A model generated the notes under the pieces. That model ran no database searches. It was not told the origin of the DNA and saw nothing but the letters and a program-made list of their open reading frames with translations. Position numbers and translations under genes: made by a program. Positions 43,066 to 54,840 of a DNA stretch of 64,000 nucleotides are shown piece by piece (position 1 is the first letter of the stretch; each line of letters starts with the position of its first letter). The stretch comes from Paralithodes platypus (taxonomy: Eukaryota > Arthropoda > Malacostraca > Decapoda > Lithodidae): contig CM064523.1 of assembly GCA_032716605.1 (NCBI GenBank), forward strand, positions 39,708,026 to 39,772,025. Direction: 5' to 3'.

Positions 43066-43590
43066 GTAAACAACCAATAGTGTTCGAGAAGTAGCCATTT
43101 GCCTACCACCCATCAATAGTGAGTTACACTCCAGGTATTTGTTATTAATTTACATTTTATATGAGCGGACCTTTTCAGTCTAGGTAGAGTAAACTCAGCT
43201 TCTTTAAATCCGCCATACCTATTAAGGAATTGGTACGATCACCTACAATGGTAAATGTGATAGTCACAAGATCCCTAATAGGCTGCACCTTTTAGTATTA
43301 GAAGTATAAACTCGTGGACATGTCCCCACCTTACTTCTCCTACTAAATACTCACCCAACAAAACTACCAAGAGATACTTGCCATGGTAATATCCTTTGAT
43401 TAGTTTGCAGGGCTTTGCGAGATACCGTCAACCGGCACTCGGCATATAGAAGTCCTTAGTGCATCTGTCCAACGCCATGGTAGCGGACACTTGCAATTAA
43501 GAGGCTTAAAAACAGCCCCTGAGTTCTTTAAACCTCTTATAACGGTCAGTGACCGATCGAGTGAAATAGTACAGGTCATGATCTTGCTAT

Positions 43591-43800
43591 CTACTCGCGT
43601 TAGTCCGATACGTTGTCACTCTGTCATGACATTAGAGACATCGTATTAAAGAACCTAAGTCAAGAGTACCGAAACGGAACTTTTTCACCGATGAACATGC
43701 CGATCAGGATAGACAAGTAACTCTAGCCCCAGACATGTCCGGCTAAACCTACTCGCGTTAGTCCGATGAAAGTGCTCGATGTCATGACATTAAGGAACTC
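43591..43800. repeat. Two copies of a 50-base module, 157 bp apart
   Basis: CTACTCGCGTTAGTCCGAT and TGTCATGACATTA recur in the same order at 43591-43635 and 43748-43793. Confidence 0.8.
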
Positions 43801-43965
43801 TCATTTAAGATCCAAAACCAGTCCATCCAACTGTATCCCAAACAACTTATCTACACGAAAGGCCAACCTGGACGGCCTAACGGAAAGAAGAATAAGACGA
43901 CCCATTGCTGTTACCTCAACTCATCACCTCTCCAGCTCCAAGTGTTAGCTAGGAGTAATTATTGA

Positions 43966-44113
43966 AAACTCACAATAAGTCTATATGTATAGGGAAACTC
44001 ACAATAAGTCTATATGTATAGGGAAACTCACAATAAGTCTATATGTATAGGGAAACTCACAATAAGTCTATATGTATAGGGAAACTCACAATAAGTCTAT
44101 ATGTATAGGGAAA
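43966..44113. repeat. 29-bp minisatellite, 5 copies
   Basis: Exact tandem copies of AAACTCACAATAAGTC followed by TATATGTATAGGG. Confidence 0.95.
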
Positions 44114-44547
44114 CTTGACTATTATCATACTGTTATATTTCAAACATACACTCAACTAATTTAGACAAAATATGGGAACACGAATAGCGATGTAATGTTT
44201 CTTCTCTTTTATTTGTATATACTTATGTAAAATAGCTCGCAGTGGTATAACACTTTTAAATTAACTTTTAACATGTTGACTTATTTCGAAATAGTCTCTT
44301 AAAAACATGCCCCAGTAAATATTTGCCCTAATTAAATGTTCACCGTCTCGGCTTTAACATATAATAGCTATTTCTACAGGTAATTGTACAGTCATGGACA
44401 ATAATTTATGGACAGTTTGAAAAGACATTCATGATACACATACCGGTACACACTACTTGAACCACTAATATCAGGTAACTGGATTTTTTTTTTTATGGTT
44501 ACCATCTTGTTATTAGCTTTAGGATATGTTCAAGAATTAGCCTTATT

Positions 44548-44733
44548 GTTATATTAGGGTTTTTACCAGGTTTTGTGATTGGATTTGGTAGGTTCTCTCA
44601 ACTGGAGAAGGCAAAATCATACACAGAAGTAATAAAGGATACATATAAAACTGAGTATATTTTGAGAACAGTATTTATTATCTTACTCTTAGACTAAACA
44701 ATATGAATCAATATGCATGATAAATGGTTACAA

Positions 44734-44788
<55 letters not shown>

Positions 44789-45047
44789 TTTCTGAGCATG
44801 AATGAGGATCTGGAACGAGTTCAGAAATTAATTAGCTGTAATTTACCTCTGAGCTTACTCACAAATAATGCATGAACAACCTCTCACAAGAATCAACAAT
44901 AACTTAATTACGCAACTCGTATTGAACTCTAAAATATCTAGACACCTTCGCACAGGTGACAATTGGGCAGAGTCGATATACGTGAACTCTAATTTATTTA
45001 GATACTTTCGCACAGGTGGGAATTTAGGCAGAGTCAATATTTATGGA
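44548..45047 (-). repeat. Second half of a Gypsy LTR, inverted
   Basis: Reverse complement of 34483-34950, with a (TA)n expansion at 44737-44787. Its broken edge (45047) continues exactly the point where the 3' LTR half at 41928 stops, with a shared TCC. Confidence 0.85.
44737..44787. repeat. (TA)n microsatellite
   Basis: About 50 bases of alternating TA, grown from a short TATATATA present in the 5' LTR at 34746-34755. Confidence 0.95.
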
Positions 45048-45204
45048 CTCTGTCGTTGTGCATTCTTATACTGTGTTTCTAGGTACATTCGACCCTCGGT
45101 TCAACGGAATATATGGGACCGTCACTTGTCCGTTGCATGAAAAAGTCTGTTGCTGGGTATAGTATTCATATAAGGGGGCCAGAAATCTATTAACCCTTTC
45201 ACGC

Positions 45205-45384
45205 ACATATGACGCAGAGGTTGCCAGATTAACAATAAAGAAATAAGAGTTCTCTCACTTATAATTACCTCTCCAAAATTAGTTTTCTGCCCACAGCTAA
45301 CTCAAAGACAACTGCAGAGGTTGAAGTAACTAAACTAAAGGTTTCTAAATACCCCTGATGGTAACAAAGGCTTTAAAGTATCCC
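45205..45384 (+). repeat. Dispersed repeat shared with 5972-6148
   Basis: About 180 bases match the minus strand of 5972-6148. TTAACCC lies shortly upstream at 45191-45197. It does not show a clear duplication at its ends. The stretch 45048-45204 holds nothing recognised. Confidence 0.6.
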
Positions 45385-45589
45385 CACGATGCTCTAGTAA
45401 TTATGCTTGTCTCCTGCCATGCATCCGCCAACTGCAAAGAAAAACAATTTGAGAATCCATTAGTGAGTAGGATTCTTACTTACAAATGTATTGTATTGCA
45501 TGGCTGCATACAAAGGAAAAATATTGATAGATTGCCATAGATTTAAGAAGCACGTTAATAGTTAGCATGGAGTAGATGGCAAGTTTCTA

Positions 45590-46440
45590 GAAGAAATGAG
45601 AAGCATTTGTGAGGGTGCAAGATAAGCAGTGCATGTAACGTGATGGACAGAGCAAGTTATTTAATCTGAATATTGGGTTAAAGCAGAGATGTGTGATGTC
45701 ATTATGGTCGTTCAATATACTGTATATATGGATGGCGTAATGAACGAAATATAGGGAACTACAGTGGATGTTGAATTACCTATGAAGGTCTTGGGTGGAG
45801 ATTGCCTGTGTTTCTGAGTGTTGATGATACAATTGTATTGCGTGATGATGAGTGAGTTGCAGCGTTTGGTGAATATGTTTGGTACTGGGTGTGTGAAAAG
45901 GAAGCTTACTTGACATTCAGCTTTCGTTTATACAACCAGTCAGTAGTTTGGATAATGAAGCACGAGAGAGGGTGCAACAGGGCAGGAGGATTCTAGGTAC
46001 AGTACGCTGAACTAGGCATAGGGTGGTGAATATGGAAGTAGAAAATTCACTGCATGATTATGAGGTGATTCCAATATTGATGTACGGCAGTGGAACATGG
46101 CTATTGTTCAAGAGGCATTATTCAAGAGTGAGAGAGGGCGAAATAGGTTATTTGAAAAGAGTATGTGGGGTCACATGGAGGGACAGACAAGTGCAAAAGT
46201 ACTGCATGTGGTATGAATCTGGATGTGCTGGAGAACGAGTTAAAGAAACACTTTGAATTGTTTCGTTCATGCGGAGATAATGACAAAAATAAGTCAATGC
46301 AGTGGAATGACAGGGAGGGAGAGGTAGGCGGAGAATGAAATGTAAGGATGGAGTTGAGAGGTATATAAGTTAATGTGGTGTGGGGTGGGAAAAGGAGCAC
46401 CGGCTGACGAATGAAAGAGGGTCATGGGGACGATTTATCT
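45590..46440 (+). pseudogene. RTE/L2-like LINE reverse transcriptase remnant
   Basis: Heavily decayed, but the order of short matches is right: NIGLKQRCVMS at about 45680 (family GLRQGCVLSP), then YIWMA, then DDTIVLRDDE near 45825-45850 (the two Asp of the YADD box), then VIPILMYGSGTWLLFKRH at 46065-46120 (family LLYGSETWxLxK), YLKRVCGVTWRDRQVQK (family LRRICGVxxxDRxRN). Many stops and frame changes are present. A different family from the jockey-like LINE and similar in kind to the element at 56.7-59.6 kb. Confidence 0.65.
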
Positions 46441-48203
46441 GTGACTATCCCCTCGGGGATGAAGGCGTGTAACTATAGATAGGTAGATTTTATATATACT
46501 GTATATATATACAGTATATATATATTATATATATATAATGAATCCTCCTTCAATCACTTCCCTCCTCTCTCCTCCATACCTGTACCATACAATATTGTTT
46601 AATCCTGCCAAGGAACTCTGCTGATTCGGTCAAACAATAAGAGTGAGCCAAGGGTTCATACACGTTTCGCTCACTTAAGAGACTGGCGAAATTGTCCTAG
46701 ATGTTACCACAATTATTTTTAAAGAACTGAAAACCATTTTAACGAATTGGATATTTACCGTGAGAGCACGATTGAATTGTTTAGGCGACACAAATGGACT
46801 GCAGGATGAAGATCATGGACTTTACTTTATCAGTTGGATTATTTTGGTTTACATAATTGTCCCCGAACAATTATTCAGGGAAACAATACGGCCTAAATTT
46901 CAGAGTGGATCTACGTTTGTTGAGCGAGACAGAGAGGATTCTTTGGGTAATGCTGTGAAGGCATTAAATACAAATTGTGGAGGTAAGTCTGGCTACTCTG
47001 TTGGGCCACTTAGGTAAAATATTAAGGCCCATATATTGGGCTTAGGCTACTTGGGCTAGGCAGTTGGATTAGGCTTACTTGGGAAATTACTTCATAGTAA
47101 TAAAATGGGTGTACGTTGGCTATTGTGTGAGGCTATTGGACTATACTTTGGAGCTATTTGGGCTATTGTGAGAAACGTAAGCTGGGAGTTCAAGCTGTGC
47201 TCAGCAGTGGCTGGGTGGTGGGCGGGGAGTGAACATCAGGGCTCCATCAGTGCCTCAGCCCTCAGTGGTGTCCTGTGTGTAGTGAGAGGTGGTTGTGTAT
47301 CGCCCGTGCTCTTGTTCTCGCCTCGTAGACCGTTGTCCTGACCAATTCTCCCAAAGCTTTACTTCAAGATATTCCACTGTGTCCTTACTTTGAACTACTT
47401 GCCTTAACCTAAACGCCTGATAAGTTACTCAGAATCTTGGTTTGATAATTTTCTCACATCCCATTTACTCTTTCGAAATTAGCTGTGATCATCCTCAATA
47501 CATAACCTATATTTGTGTTCAACATCATAAAATCACCGTTTTCCAATTATAAATTCCCCACATTACTCGTGCTGCCCTATCAAACTGAATGGGTCCGTCT
47601 TATAGTATAAAGCTTTCCTTATTTTGTCAGAGCGATCCTGTTATAAATTTTGTATTTGGTTATTATTTGTAGTTTTTGTTTTACATACACCATTACCACC
47701 AACTATTGTCCTTCTCTACAAACACCATTATAATACTAATTATACCCTCTCCTTATATTACGTCCACTATTGTGCAAACACCTGCCATTGAACCTGCTTT
47801 TATAATTTACATCCTGTGACCTGACTTTCAACAGAACCTTTCTTTGATACAAGTTCATTGTATTTAGTTCTGGTGTTTCTAGTGTGCCTTTGGTATTTGC
47901 CTAGTTAATTATTTGGCATTGTGTTTTGGTTAATCTCCCATTGTATAAATTTCGTTGGCACTTCATTAGTTAATTTTATACAATCTTAATAACCGGTACT
48001 ATACCATCTGCTTAAATACTATGACATTTGATTACTTAATTTCTGATTTAATTAGTTTTTTGTTTACATTTATGTATATTTAATCAATTCCTTTTGTCAG
48101 TTAGCCCACTTAGTTTATAAGATAACCGCTTAATTTCAATAGCATATGACTAGCTAGTTTCTGTCACATATTACTTTCCTTACGTAATTGTTCAGACATT
48201 AGG
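46441..48203. other. No recognised gene; one unassigned open frame
   Basis: A TA-rich tract lies at 46491-46533. An 85-codon frame at 46760-47017 has no motif; a donor-like GAGGTAAGT follows the codons NTNCG at 46980-46988, but no partner exon is visible. From 47340 to 48200 the DNA is AT-rich with nothing recognised. Confidence 0.4.
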
Positions 48204-48428
48204 CCGTAGAGCGGTTGGTAGAGCACTCGTCTGCTAACCTTGAGGTCGAGGAATCGAGTCTCAGGCCAGCCAGTTTGCTATTTGGCAGACGCCCGTGCTG
48301 TGGTGGATGATATGATCTTGCAATCTGTGGCCACTGTTCACTGAAGTTCCTGATCATCGGGGCACCCACCTTATCCCAGTTATTGAGCAGTGGGTGCATG
48401 TTGGTAAAAACTGCATCATCATCATTAG
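48204..48428 (+). mobile_element. tRNA-derived SINE, second family
   Basis: The head GGCCGTAGAGCGGTTGGTAG includes an A-box-like segment, followed by an ACTCGTCTGCTAACC anticodon-arm-like part and GAGGTCGAGGAATCGAGTCTC as T-arm (B box). The body follows, with ATCATCGGGGCACCCACC, and a (CAT)n tail at 48411-48425. Mispairing in the acceptor stem rules out a functional tRNA. Confidence 0.7.
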
Positions 48429-49020
48429 ATATATTACAATTCAAGCTCTTCCATATTTCAGCATATCATTATTCTAGTGTAACCTGTCACTGTTTTCCTA
48501 AGACTAAATATCCAGTATTTCACCTTCCAGCTTCTTTCAGCCCCAGCTTATTTGTAATCTTTGCAAAGCTCCCCAGGTACCCAATCTATTTCCTGCCTAT
48601 AAAAAATATAATCCCATCTCATACTCCCTGTTCCTCTCTTATGGCATTTCTTAAAATGTCCAGTAAAAAAGGACTATTTTCCAGTCTCCCAACTGTTGCT
48701 GTAAACAAACAAATAGAACGGGTAGAATCATAAAACATAACAAAAACAAATGGGTGTTATGTACTTGATGAACTGAAATTGCAATGAAAACTATTCAAAG
48801 TAGAACAGTGTGACAACAATATAATTAATAAAGTACGGCCATTACCCTCATAAAATGTGATGGACTCTGGGTTAACGAGGTTGTGAGTGTGTCGAGTGCA
48901 GCTAAAAAAATAAAAAAATAAAAACATTGGGAGGAGGTGAACGCATCACATATACACACACATACTTAAGGAACGCATCTTAAGGTAAATATTTTAGTGG
49001 TTAAGAGAAGTATGAAAGCA
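48429..49020. other. No recognised gene
   Basis: A 116-codon frame at 48383-48733 overlaps the SINE end and has no motif. Otherwise AT-rich with A-runs near 48905-48925. Confidence 0.4.
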
Positions 49021-49800
49021 TTTAACAGTGAACTTAATTATAATTTAATACTTGCAAAATAAACAAACCATAACAGGGACAACTTCATATAGAAGGTATA
49101 ATAACTCATCAAAAATATATATTATTTGAAGTAAAAGAACATAACTTCATCATTTACGTTATCTTGTGTGAGGGGGATGGAATTTGGACATATTAATTTA
49201 GGGACTTGATTAAAATCTAACATATTACAAACGAGCATATCATCGATATATCTACTATTATTACTTAACAATTATTATTACTTAACAAACGAGCATATCA
49301 TCGATATATCTACTATTATTACTTAACAATTATTATTACTTAACAATTATTATTACTTAACAAACGAGCATATCATCGATATATCTACTATTATTACTTA
49401 ATAATTATTATTACTTAACAAACGAGCATATCATCGATATATCTACTATTATTACTTAACAATTATTATTACTTAACAAACGAGCATATCATCGATATAT
49501 CTACTATTATTACTTAACAATTATTATTACTTAACAAACGAGCATATAATCGATATATCTACTATTATTACTTAACAATTATTATTACTTAACAAACAAG
49601 CATATCATCGATATATCTACTATTATTACTTAACAATTATTATTACTTAACAAACGAGCGTATCATCGATATATCTACTATTATTACTTAACAATTATTA
49701 TTACTTAACAAACGAGCATATCATCGATATATCTACTATTATTACTTAACAATTATTATTACTTAACAAACGAGCATATAATCGATATATCTACTATTAT
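49021..49800 (-). repeat. 58-bp minisatellite grown from the Penelope-like RT active-site codons
   Basis: The left part (49030-49230) is a degraded piece of a Naiad-type element: it matches 24685-24800 (TTACGTTA, TGTGTGAGGGG, ACTTGATTAAAAT). At 49231 the block ACGAGCATATCATCGATATA begins, which on the minus strand encodes SRYIDDMLV, the RT catalytic box. Together with ATTACTTAACAATTATT it is repeated ten times to 49800, at 58-bp spacing with one 75-bp step at 49289-49364. Confidence 0.9.
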
Positions 49801-50494
49801 TGGGTTAACTGCACCACAACTACTCCTCGATTACGGGATTCCTGTCTTAGGTAATTATTTGTTGTTGATCTTACCTTACTCAAGGGACCCTACAGATGCG
49901 CGGATAAGGGATACTTTTCTTATTTTGTCAATTTCATTGTCACCCCCCTATATAATTTTCAGAGTTAAGTCCTAAGTTTTGTCCAGCCTGTCCAGTCCAG
50001 TCCACAATACTTTGTTTACATGCTAGGCTCCTCCCAGAAGTTCCCGGATGTTCATTAGCCAATGAGAGTCGAGCTTCACCTAGTGATTTATTTTCCCCAC
50101 AAATTATTATTATCTTTTACAATTGTCTCTTCCAGTGTTTTACATACTGTCTGAATTTATTACTTTCTCATTTTTCTACATTTAGTTTTTGGGATATCAA
50201 TTTGTAACAATACATTTTAACTTTTACCCACAATGCACTTCGCCTGTGAAGTGTGACATCAGTCACGTCAGTTTCAAACACAACCTCCTGGAAGGCCTCA
50301 TGCCAGGTTAGTTTTCCTCACATTTAGGGGTATTTTTGGCGGTATTTCTCGAGTATGGCTATTTTTCTTCAATATATAACCGTAAGTAGACCCTTAGGGC
50401 TTGCATTACAGGGTCTTTTCCATGTCAAAAAGGCCAATTTCGCCCATTATATAGGGACATATCCTCAGGCCCCCCCCCCCAACCCACACTCACG
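49801..50494. other. No recognised gene
   Basis: Unique-looking sequence with a poly-C tract at 50470-50479. No frame or repeat that I recognise. Confidence 0.4.
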
Positions 50495-51678
50495 TATGTT
50501 AATGCTTTGTAAGTGTGTATTTTCTATTTAGAAAGTGAGGAAAGCCCTATTTATTAGCATTTGTATTATTAATTGTAATTCCGATACCTCAACAATCTAG
50601 GGGGAGCGTTTGGGTATGCAGGGTTTCGGGTGGGGTAAAAATAGGGGTATTGTGGGCAGTGGGAATAGCCTAACTCTAAAAATGTAATAAATACAATTGA
50701 AAAATCCCCAAAATGTTGAAATCCGAGCCAAGTTTTGGCCAATTTTCAGAGTCCAAAAAGGGCAAAACTCATAATACTAGGTTAGGTTAGGTTAGGTTAG
50801 GTTATTTGGTTAAGTTAATGACAAAACTTGGCTCGGATTTCATGGATTTAGCGGGGGTGTGGGGGCGGCAGCCCCCACCCATAATACTAGGTTAGGTTAG
50901 GTTAGGTTAGATTAATGTTAACCCCATAATACTAGGTTAGGTTATTTGGTTAGGTTAATGACAAAACTTGGCTCAGATTTCATGGATTTAGCAGGGGTGT
51001 GGGGGCGGCAGCCCCCACCCATAATACTAGGTTAGGTTAGGTTAGATTAGGTTCGGTTAGGTTAGGTTAGGTTAGGCTAATGTTAACCCCATAATACTAG
51101 GTTAGGTTATTTGGTTAGGTTAATGACAAAACTTGGCTCGGATATAATGGATTTAGCGGGGGTGTGGGGGCGGAAGCCCCCAATCCATAATACTAGGTTA
51201 GGTTAGGCTAATGTTAACCACATCCTTACGGAGTTTTTCAACAGTGAAAAACAAGAAAACCCCAGCCAACTTTCAAAATGAGGTTACCGTGATTTTGGAC
51301 TCTGAAAATTCGACAAACACCAGCCAAATTTGGTCAACACTTTGGGGTTTTCTTCAACTGAAAAAGGGTGAAATCCGAGCCAATTTTGTTTTCCAATTTT
51401 GCCCTTTTTGGACTCTGAAAATTGGCCAAATCCGAGCCAACTTTTGCCAAAACTTGGCTCGGATTTCAACATTTTGGTGTTTTTTCAATTTTATTTATTA
51501 CATTTTTAGAGTTATTCCCATAATACCCCTATTTTTACCCCACCCAAAACCCCGCATTCCCAAACTCTCCCCTAGATTGTTGAGGTATTGGAATTACAAT
51601 TAATAATACAAATGCTAATAAAATGGGCTTTCCTCACTTTCTAAGTAGAAAATACACACTTACAAAGCATTAACATAC
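50495..51678. mobile_element. Long-inverted-repeat element enclosing TTAGG tracts
   Basis: The left arm, 50495 to about 50770 (starting GTATGTTAATGCTTTGTAAG), is the reverse complement of the right arm, about 51403-51678, over some 275 bases with limited divergence. Both arms include GAAATCCGAGCCAA-type motifs, which recur also in the middle. The centre holds interstitial TTAGG tracts and three copies of a module with GGATTTAGC(G/A)GGGGTGTGG. No transposase. It may be a foldback or MITE-like element; no clear target duplication was found. Confidence 0.75.
50777..51210. repeat. Interstitial TTAGG (telomere-type) tracts in a repeated module
   Basis: Short (TTAGG)n arrays lie at 50777-50804, 50889-50911, 51029-51077 and smaller ones at 50933-50945, 51103-51115 and 51197-51208. 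Each long tract is preceded by CCCATAATAC and separated by TTTGGTTA(A/G)GTTAATGAC and an AACTTGGCTCGGAT segment. So the TTAGG units are part of a larger module of about 110-160 bp, not a chromosome end. Confidence 0.85.
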
Positions 51679-51886
51679 ACAAATAAAATAAATTATACAT
51701 AAAATAGCAGGAGTAGTAGTTATGCAGAATTACCTGTAAATGGTATTTAGCAGTTATATCAAAGCAGTTAAATGAATTTAAAGTATTTTTATTTGGATTG
51801 AGAAATGTGAATTCATCAATCAATCGATGGGGACCAACGAATCAATCCCAGAGATTAGAAGCTTGTTTGATGATTTGTGGTCATAT

Positions 51887-52295
51887 CAACGTTATGGTAC
51901 CGTACCTCGTGTTCCTACATCAACGTTATGGTACCGTACCTCATGTTCCTACATCAACGTTATGGTACCGTACCTCGTGTTCCTACATCAACGTTATGGT
52001 ACCGTACCTCGTGTTCCTACATCAACGTTATGGTACCGTACCTCATGTTCCTACATCAACGTTATGGTACCGTACCTCATGTTCCTACATCAACGTTATG
52101 GTACCGTACCTCGTGTTCCTACATCAACGTTATGGTACCGTACCTCATGTTCCTACATCAACGTTATGGTACCGTACCTCATGTTCCTACATCAACGTTA
52201 TGGTACCGTACCTCATGTTCCTACATCAACGTTATGGTACCGTACCTCATGTTCCTACATCAACGTTATGGTACCGTACCTCGTGTTCCTACATA
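51887..52295. repeat. 34-bp minisatellite, 12 copies
   Basis: The unit is ATCAACGTTATGGTACCGTA followed by CCTC(G/A)TGTTCCTAC. Only one site varies (G/A). As 34 is not a multiple of 3 and the unit lacks stops, all plus frames are open (139-179 codons), which is an artefact. Confidence 0.95.
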
Positions 52296-52892
52296 GGCAG
52301 TTGGTAATGGAGGAGTTGATGCATCTTTCTAAATCACTGTTGAGTGTTCATATCTCCCAACCCTAAGACAAGATAGGGAGCACCAGTGTACTACAAACTA
52401 GCTGCAACTTGGCAATTGGTCTTAAGCAACCCTCCCCTGTAAACTGATAATCACATGAGTAACCTCGGCATATGAAGGCGATTCCTTCGTGGCCATCCCC
52501 CTCTCGTCATTGCTGGCTTGGTGACAATGTAAATTTGTAAATTTGCATATATGCACATGTTGGTTGGTGAAGTCAAAATGTCTGTACTATGGGTATACCG
52601 GTATTGATAATAACAAAAACAGCATGGTTCAAATTGAGTGCCTGTATTTTTAAGTGGGGTACAATATGTGTGTAGACCAATGTTATGGGGAAAGGGTGGG
52701 TCGAACTCAGTATGGTGATTTAGAACATTGAGATTAAGAACGGATCATTATATTTGGGTATTTTATAATGAAAATCCTTTTATTACAGTAATATCAATTA
52801 TAAATATGAGTAAACTGCTTAAACAGTATCGCTTTTGAAATCGAACTATAATGAAATAGTAACTGTACTTACGATATTATTTGTTTTCTTTC
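52296..52892. other. No recognised gene
   Basis: AT-rich, no motif. Confidence 0.4.
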
Positions 52893-53400
52893 TATGTGAG
52901 TGAAGGAGACAAAAGACAGAACTGCCTGTGACGAGTGCCTCCCCCATAGTTGACAGGGTGACAGGGCCAAACTCAATGGACGTTGGAGCCACAATGCCTG
53001 GACGCAGGGCGTTTTAAGCAATTTAAATCATAGGAAGAGGGAAAGACTGATCCTGTTAGAGTGTTCCACAGCTCAGCAGTAGAATAGAAGAAAGACTGAG
53101 AATAACGTTTCACTCTATGGTTGGAGAGTTGCAAAGAGTAGGGATGGGATTGTATTGCAAGACGGGTGCTACATGCTCTACGAAAAGTGGGTGGTATACA
53201 CTGACAGAGCTCTGAGGAACACTGATTATAGTAATAGCGGTCGAGTAGTGAGAAAGATGCAACATTGTGGCGAAGAGAGAGGAAATGCAGGTAATTGGTG
53301 AGTGGACGTGAGTTAATGAGACGGAAGGCTTTCCTCTCTACTTTGTATAGAAGTGCTGTGTGAGAGGATCCTCCCCACTACCATACTTCAAATGAGAGAA
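52893..53400 (-). pseudogene. Jockey-like LINE, C-terminal region and 3' UTR (minus strand)
   Basis: Reverse complement of the family sequence found at 3200-3730: the 3' UTR (TCCCCCATAG..., GTGACAGGG), the end of the frame, the NSLTG...region and the HTALLYKVERKAFRLINSRP block near 53300-53370. The frame is broken by small changes; for instance the NSLPESVF stretch is disrupted near 53055. It lies downstream, on the same strand, of the endonuclease piece at 54545-54770, so both may come from one copy whose middle was lost. Confidence 0.75.
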
Positions 53401-53493
53401 TACCAATTGTATTTGAAACCTAACTATGGTGAAATAGTTTTGCTATTTGAAATCTGAGAATGTCGACATACCTGTAGTCATACGAATTAGTGT

Positions 53494-54133
53494 TTGGTGA
53501 AATAGCTTGTATTAGTTATATACTATGCTTATAATAGGTGTAGCCTATGGTGAAAGAACTACGATACATGAGATTGGTGAAATAGCTTGTATTAGTTATA
53601 TACTATGCTTATAATAGGTGTAGCCTATGGTGAAAGAACTACGATACATGAGATTGGTGAAATAGCTTGTATTAGTTATATACTATGCTTATAATAGGTG
53701 TAGCCTATGGTGAAAGAACTACGATACATGAGATTGGTGAAATAGCTTGTATTAGTTATATACTATGCTTATAATAGGTGTAGCCTATGGTGAAAGAACT
53801 ACGATACATGAGATTGGTGAAATAGCTTGTATTAGTTATATACTATGCTTATAATAGGTGTAGCCTATGGTGAAAGAACTACGATACATGAGATTGGTGA
53901 AATAGCTTGTATTAGTTATATACTATGCTTATAATAGGTGTAGCCTATGGTGAAAGAACTACGATACATGAGATTGGTGAAATAGCTTGTATTAGTTATA
54001 TACTATGCTTATAATAGGTGTAGCCTATGGTGAAAGAACTACGATACATGAGATTGGTGAAATAGCTTGTATTAGTTATATACTATGCTTATAATAGGTG
54101 TAGCCTATGGTGAAAGAACTACGATACATGAGA
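53494..54133. repeat. 80-bp minisatellite, 8 copies
   Basis: Nearly identical 80-bp units (TTGGTGAAATAGCTTG, then AGTTATATACTATGC, then CTATGGTGAAAGAACTACG). Flanking sequence on both sides has short derivatives such as GGTGAAATAG at 53420-53490 and GTAGTGAAAT after 54200, hinting at the seed. Confidence 0.95.
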
Positions 54134-54544
54134 TTGATTTGACTTCTGAGTGTATCTGCATAGGCCTAAGTTGAAATCAGAATGCAGTCAAATTTTGTTG
54201 TGAAATTTGAATGTAGTGACATCTGAATGTATTGAAATATACATGAAATGTAGTAGACATTGTATGTAGTGTGATATAACTGAGTGATGTGAGGAAATCT
54301 GAATGTAGTGAAGTCTCAAACTCAACGTAGTGAAATTTAAATGTAGTGAACTGTGTCTTTATGGCTTTAATTCATAGCATAAAGAGTTAAAGTGTGATGA
54401 AAACTGTTACCGGTATGTATCACTCTGTCATATGGATAACTTCGATCTTGAACACTGTTTTCTTGATTTATTTACCTTTCTATTTCAATCCTTCCCATTC
54501 AAACCCGTCAAGTTTCCAAAAATAATACAACGAGATATTTGTTT

Positions 54545-54770
54545 ACGGTCGGAAGAGCCCAAGGGAGAAAACAAATATTTACAGTGTAAGCAGAAGGGTT
54601 AGAGGTTAAAAATAAGTAAACAATGTTGGGCCGATCTCCGAAGCGATCCGGGATATGGGTGGGTTGCTGGACTAACTGCTCTAGGTCTTTTATGATAGAG
54701 AAAATTTAGACTTGTTCACCAGGTTGGTCAGTGAAAAGAGAGGAGAGCCATTGGTGGTGGTGAACATTGA
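54545..54770 (-). pseudogene. Jockey-like LINE endonuclease fragment (minus strand)
   Basis: Matches the plus-strand sequence at 29578-29765 (CTGACCAACCTGGTGAA, GACCTAGAGCAGTTAGTCCAGCA, CGCTTCGGAGA). The translation shows [19 protein letters not shown] and [14 protein letters not shown], the C-terminal half of the EEP endonuclease domain. It ends before the SDH motif. Confidence 0.75.
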
Positions 54771-54780
54771 CATCTAAGAT

Positions 54781-54789
54781 ATATATATA

Positions 54790-54838
<49 letters not shown>
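54781..54838. repeat. (TA)n microsatellite
   Basis: Alternating TA with one CTG interruption, adjoining the LINE fragment. Confidence 0.95.

Positions 54839-54840
<2 letters not shown>

Larger units (their letters stand above)
41929..44547. other. Segment between the two LTR halves (probable inversion), no gene
   Basis: Contains a tRNA-derived SINE (42880-43065), a duplicated module (43591-43800) and a 29-bp minisatellite. Elsewhere (42000-42860, 43080-43580, 44120-44540) I recognise nothing; open frames are at most 60 codons. Confidence 0.5.

Noticed and set aside
48204..48275. tRNA-Ser-like gene
   Set aside because: Poor stem pairing, with a SINE body and (CAT)n tail downstream.
50777..51210. 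Chromosome end (telomere)
   Set aside because: The TTAGG tracts are short, interrupted and inside an inverted-repeat element with normal sequence on both sides.
51798..52366. Three overlapping ORFs of 139-179 codons
   Set aside because: An artefact of the 34-bp minisatellite, which lacks stops in every plus frame.
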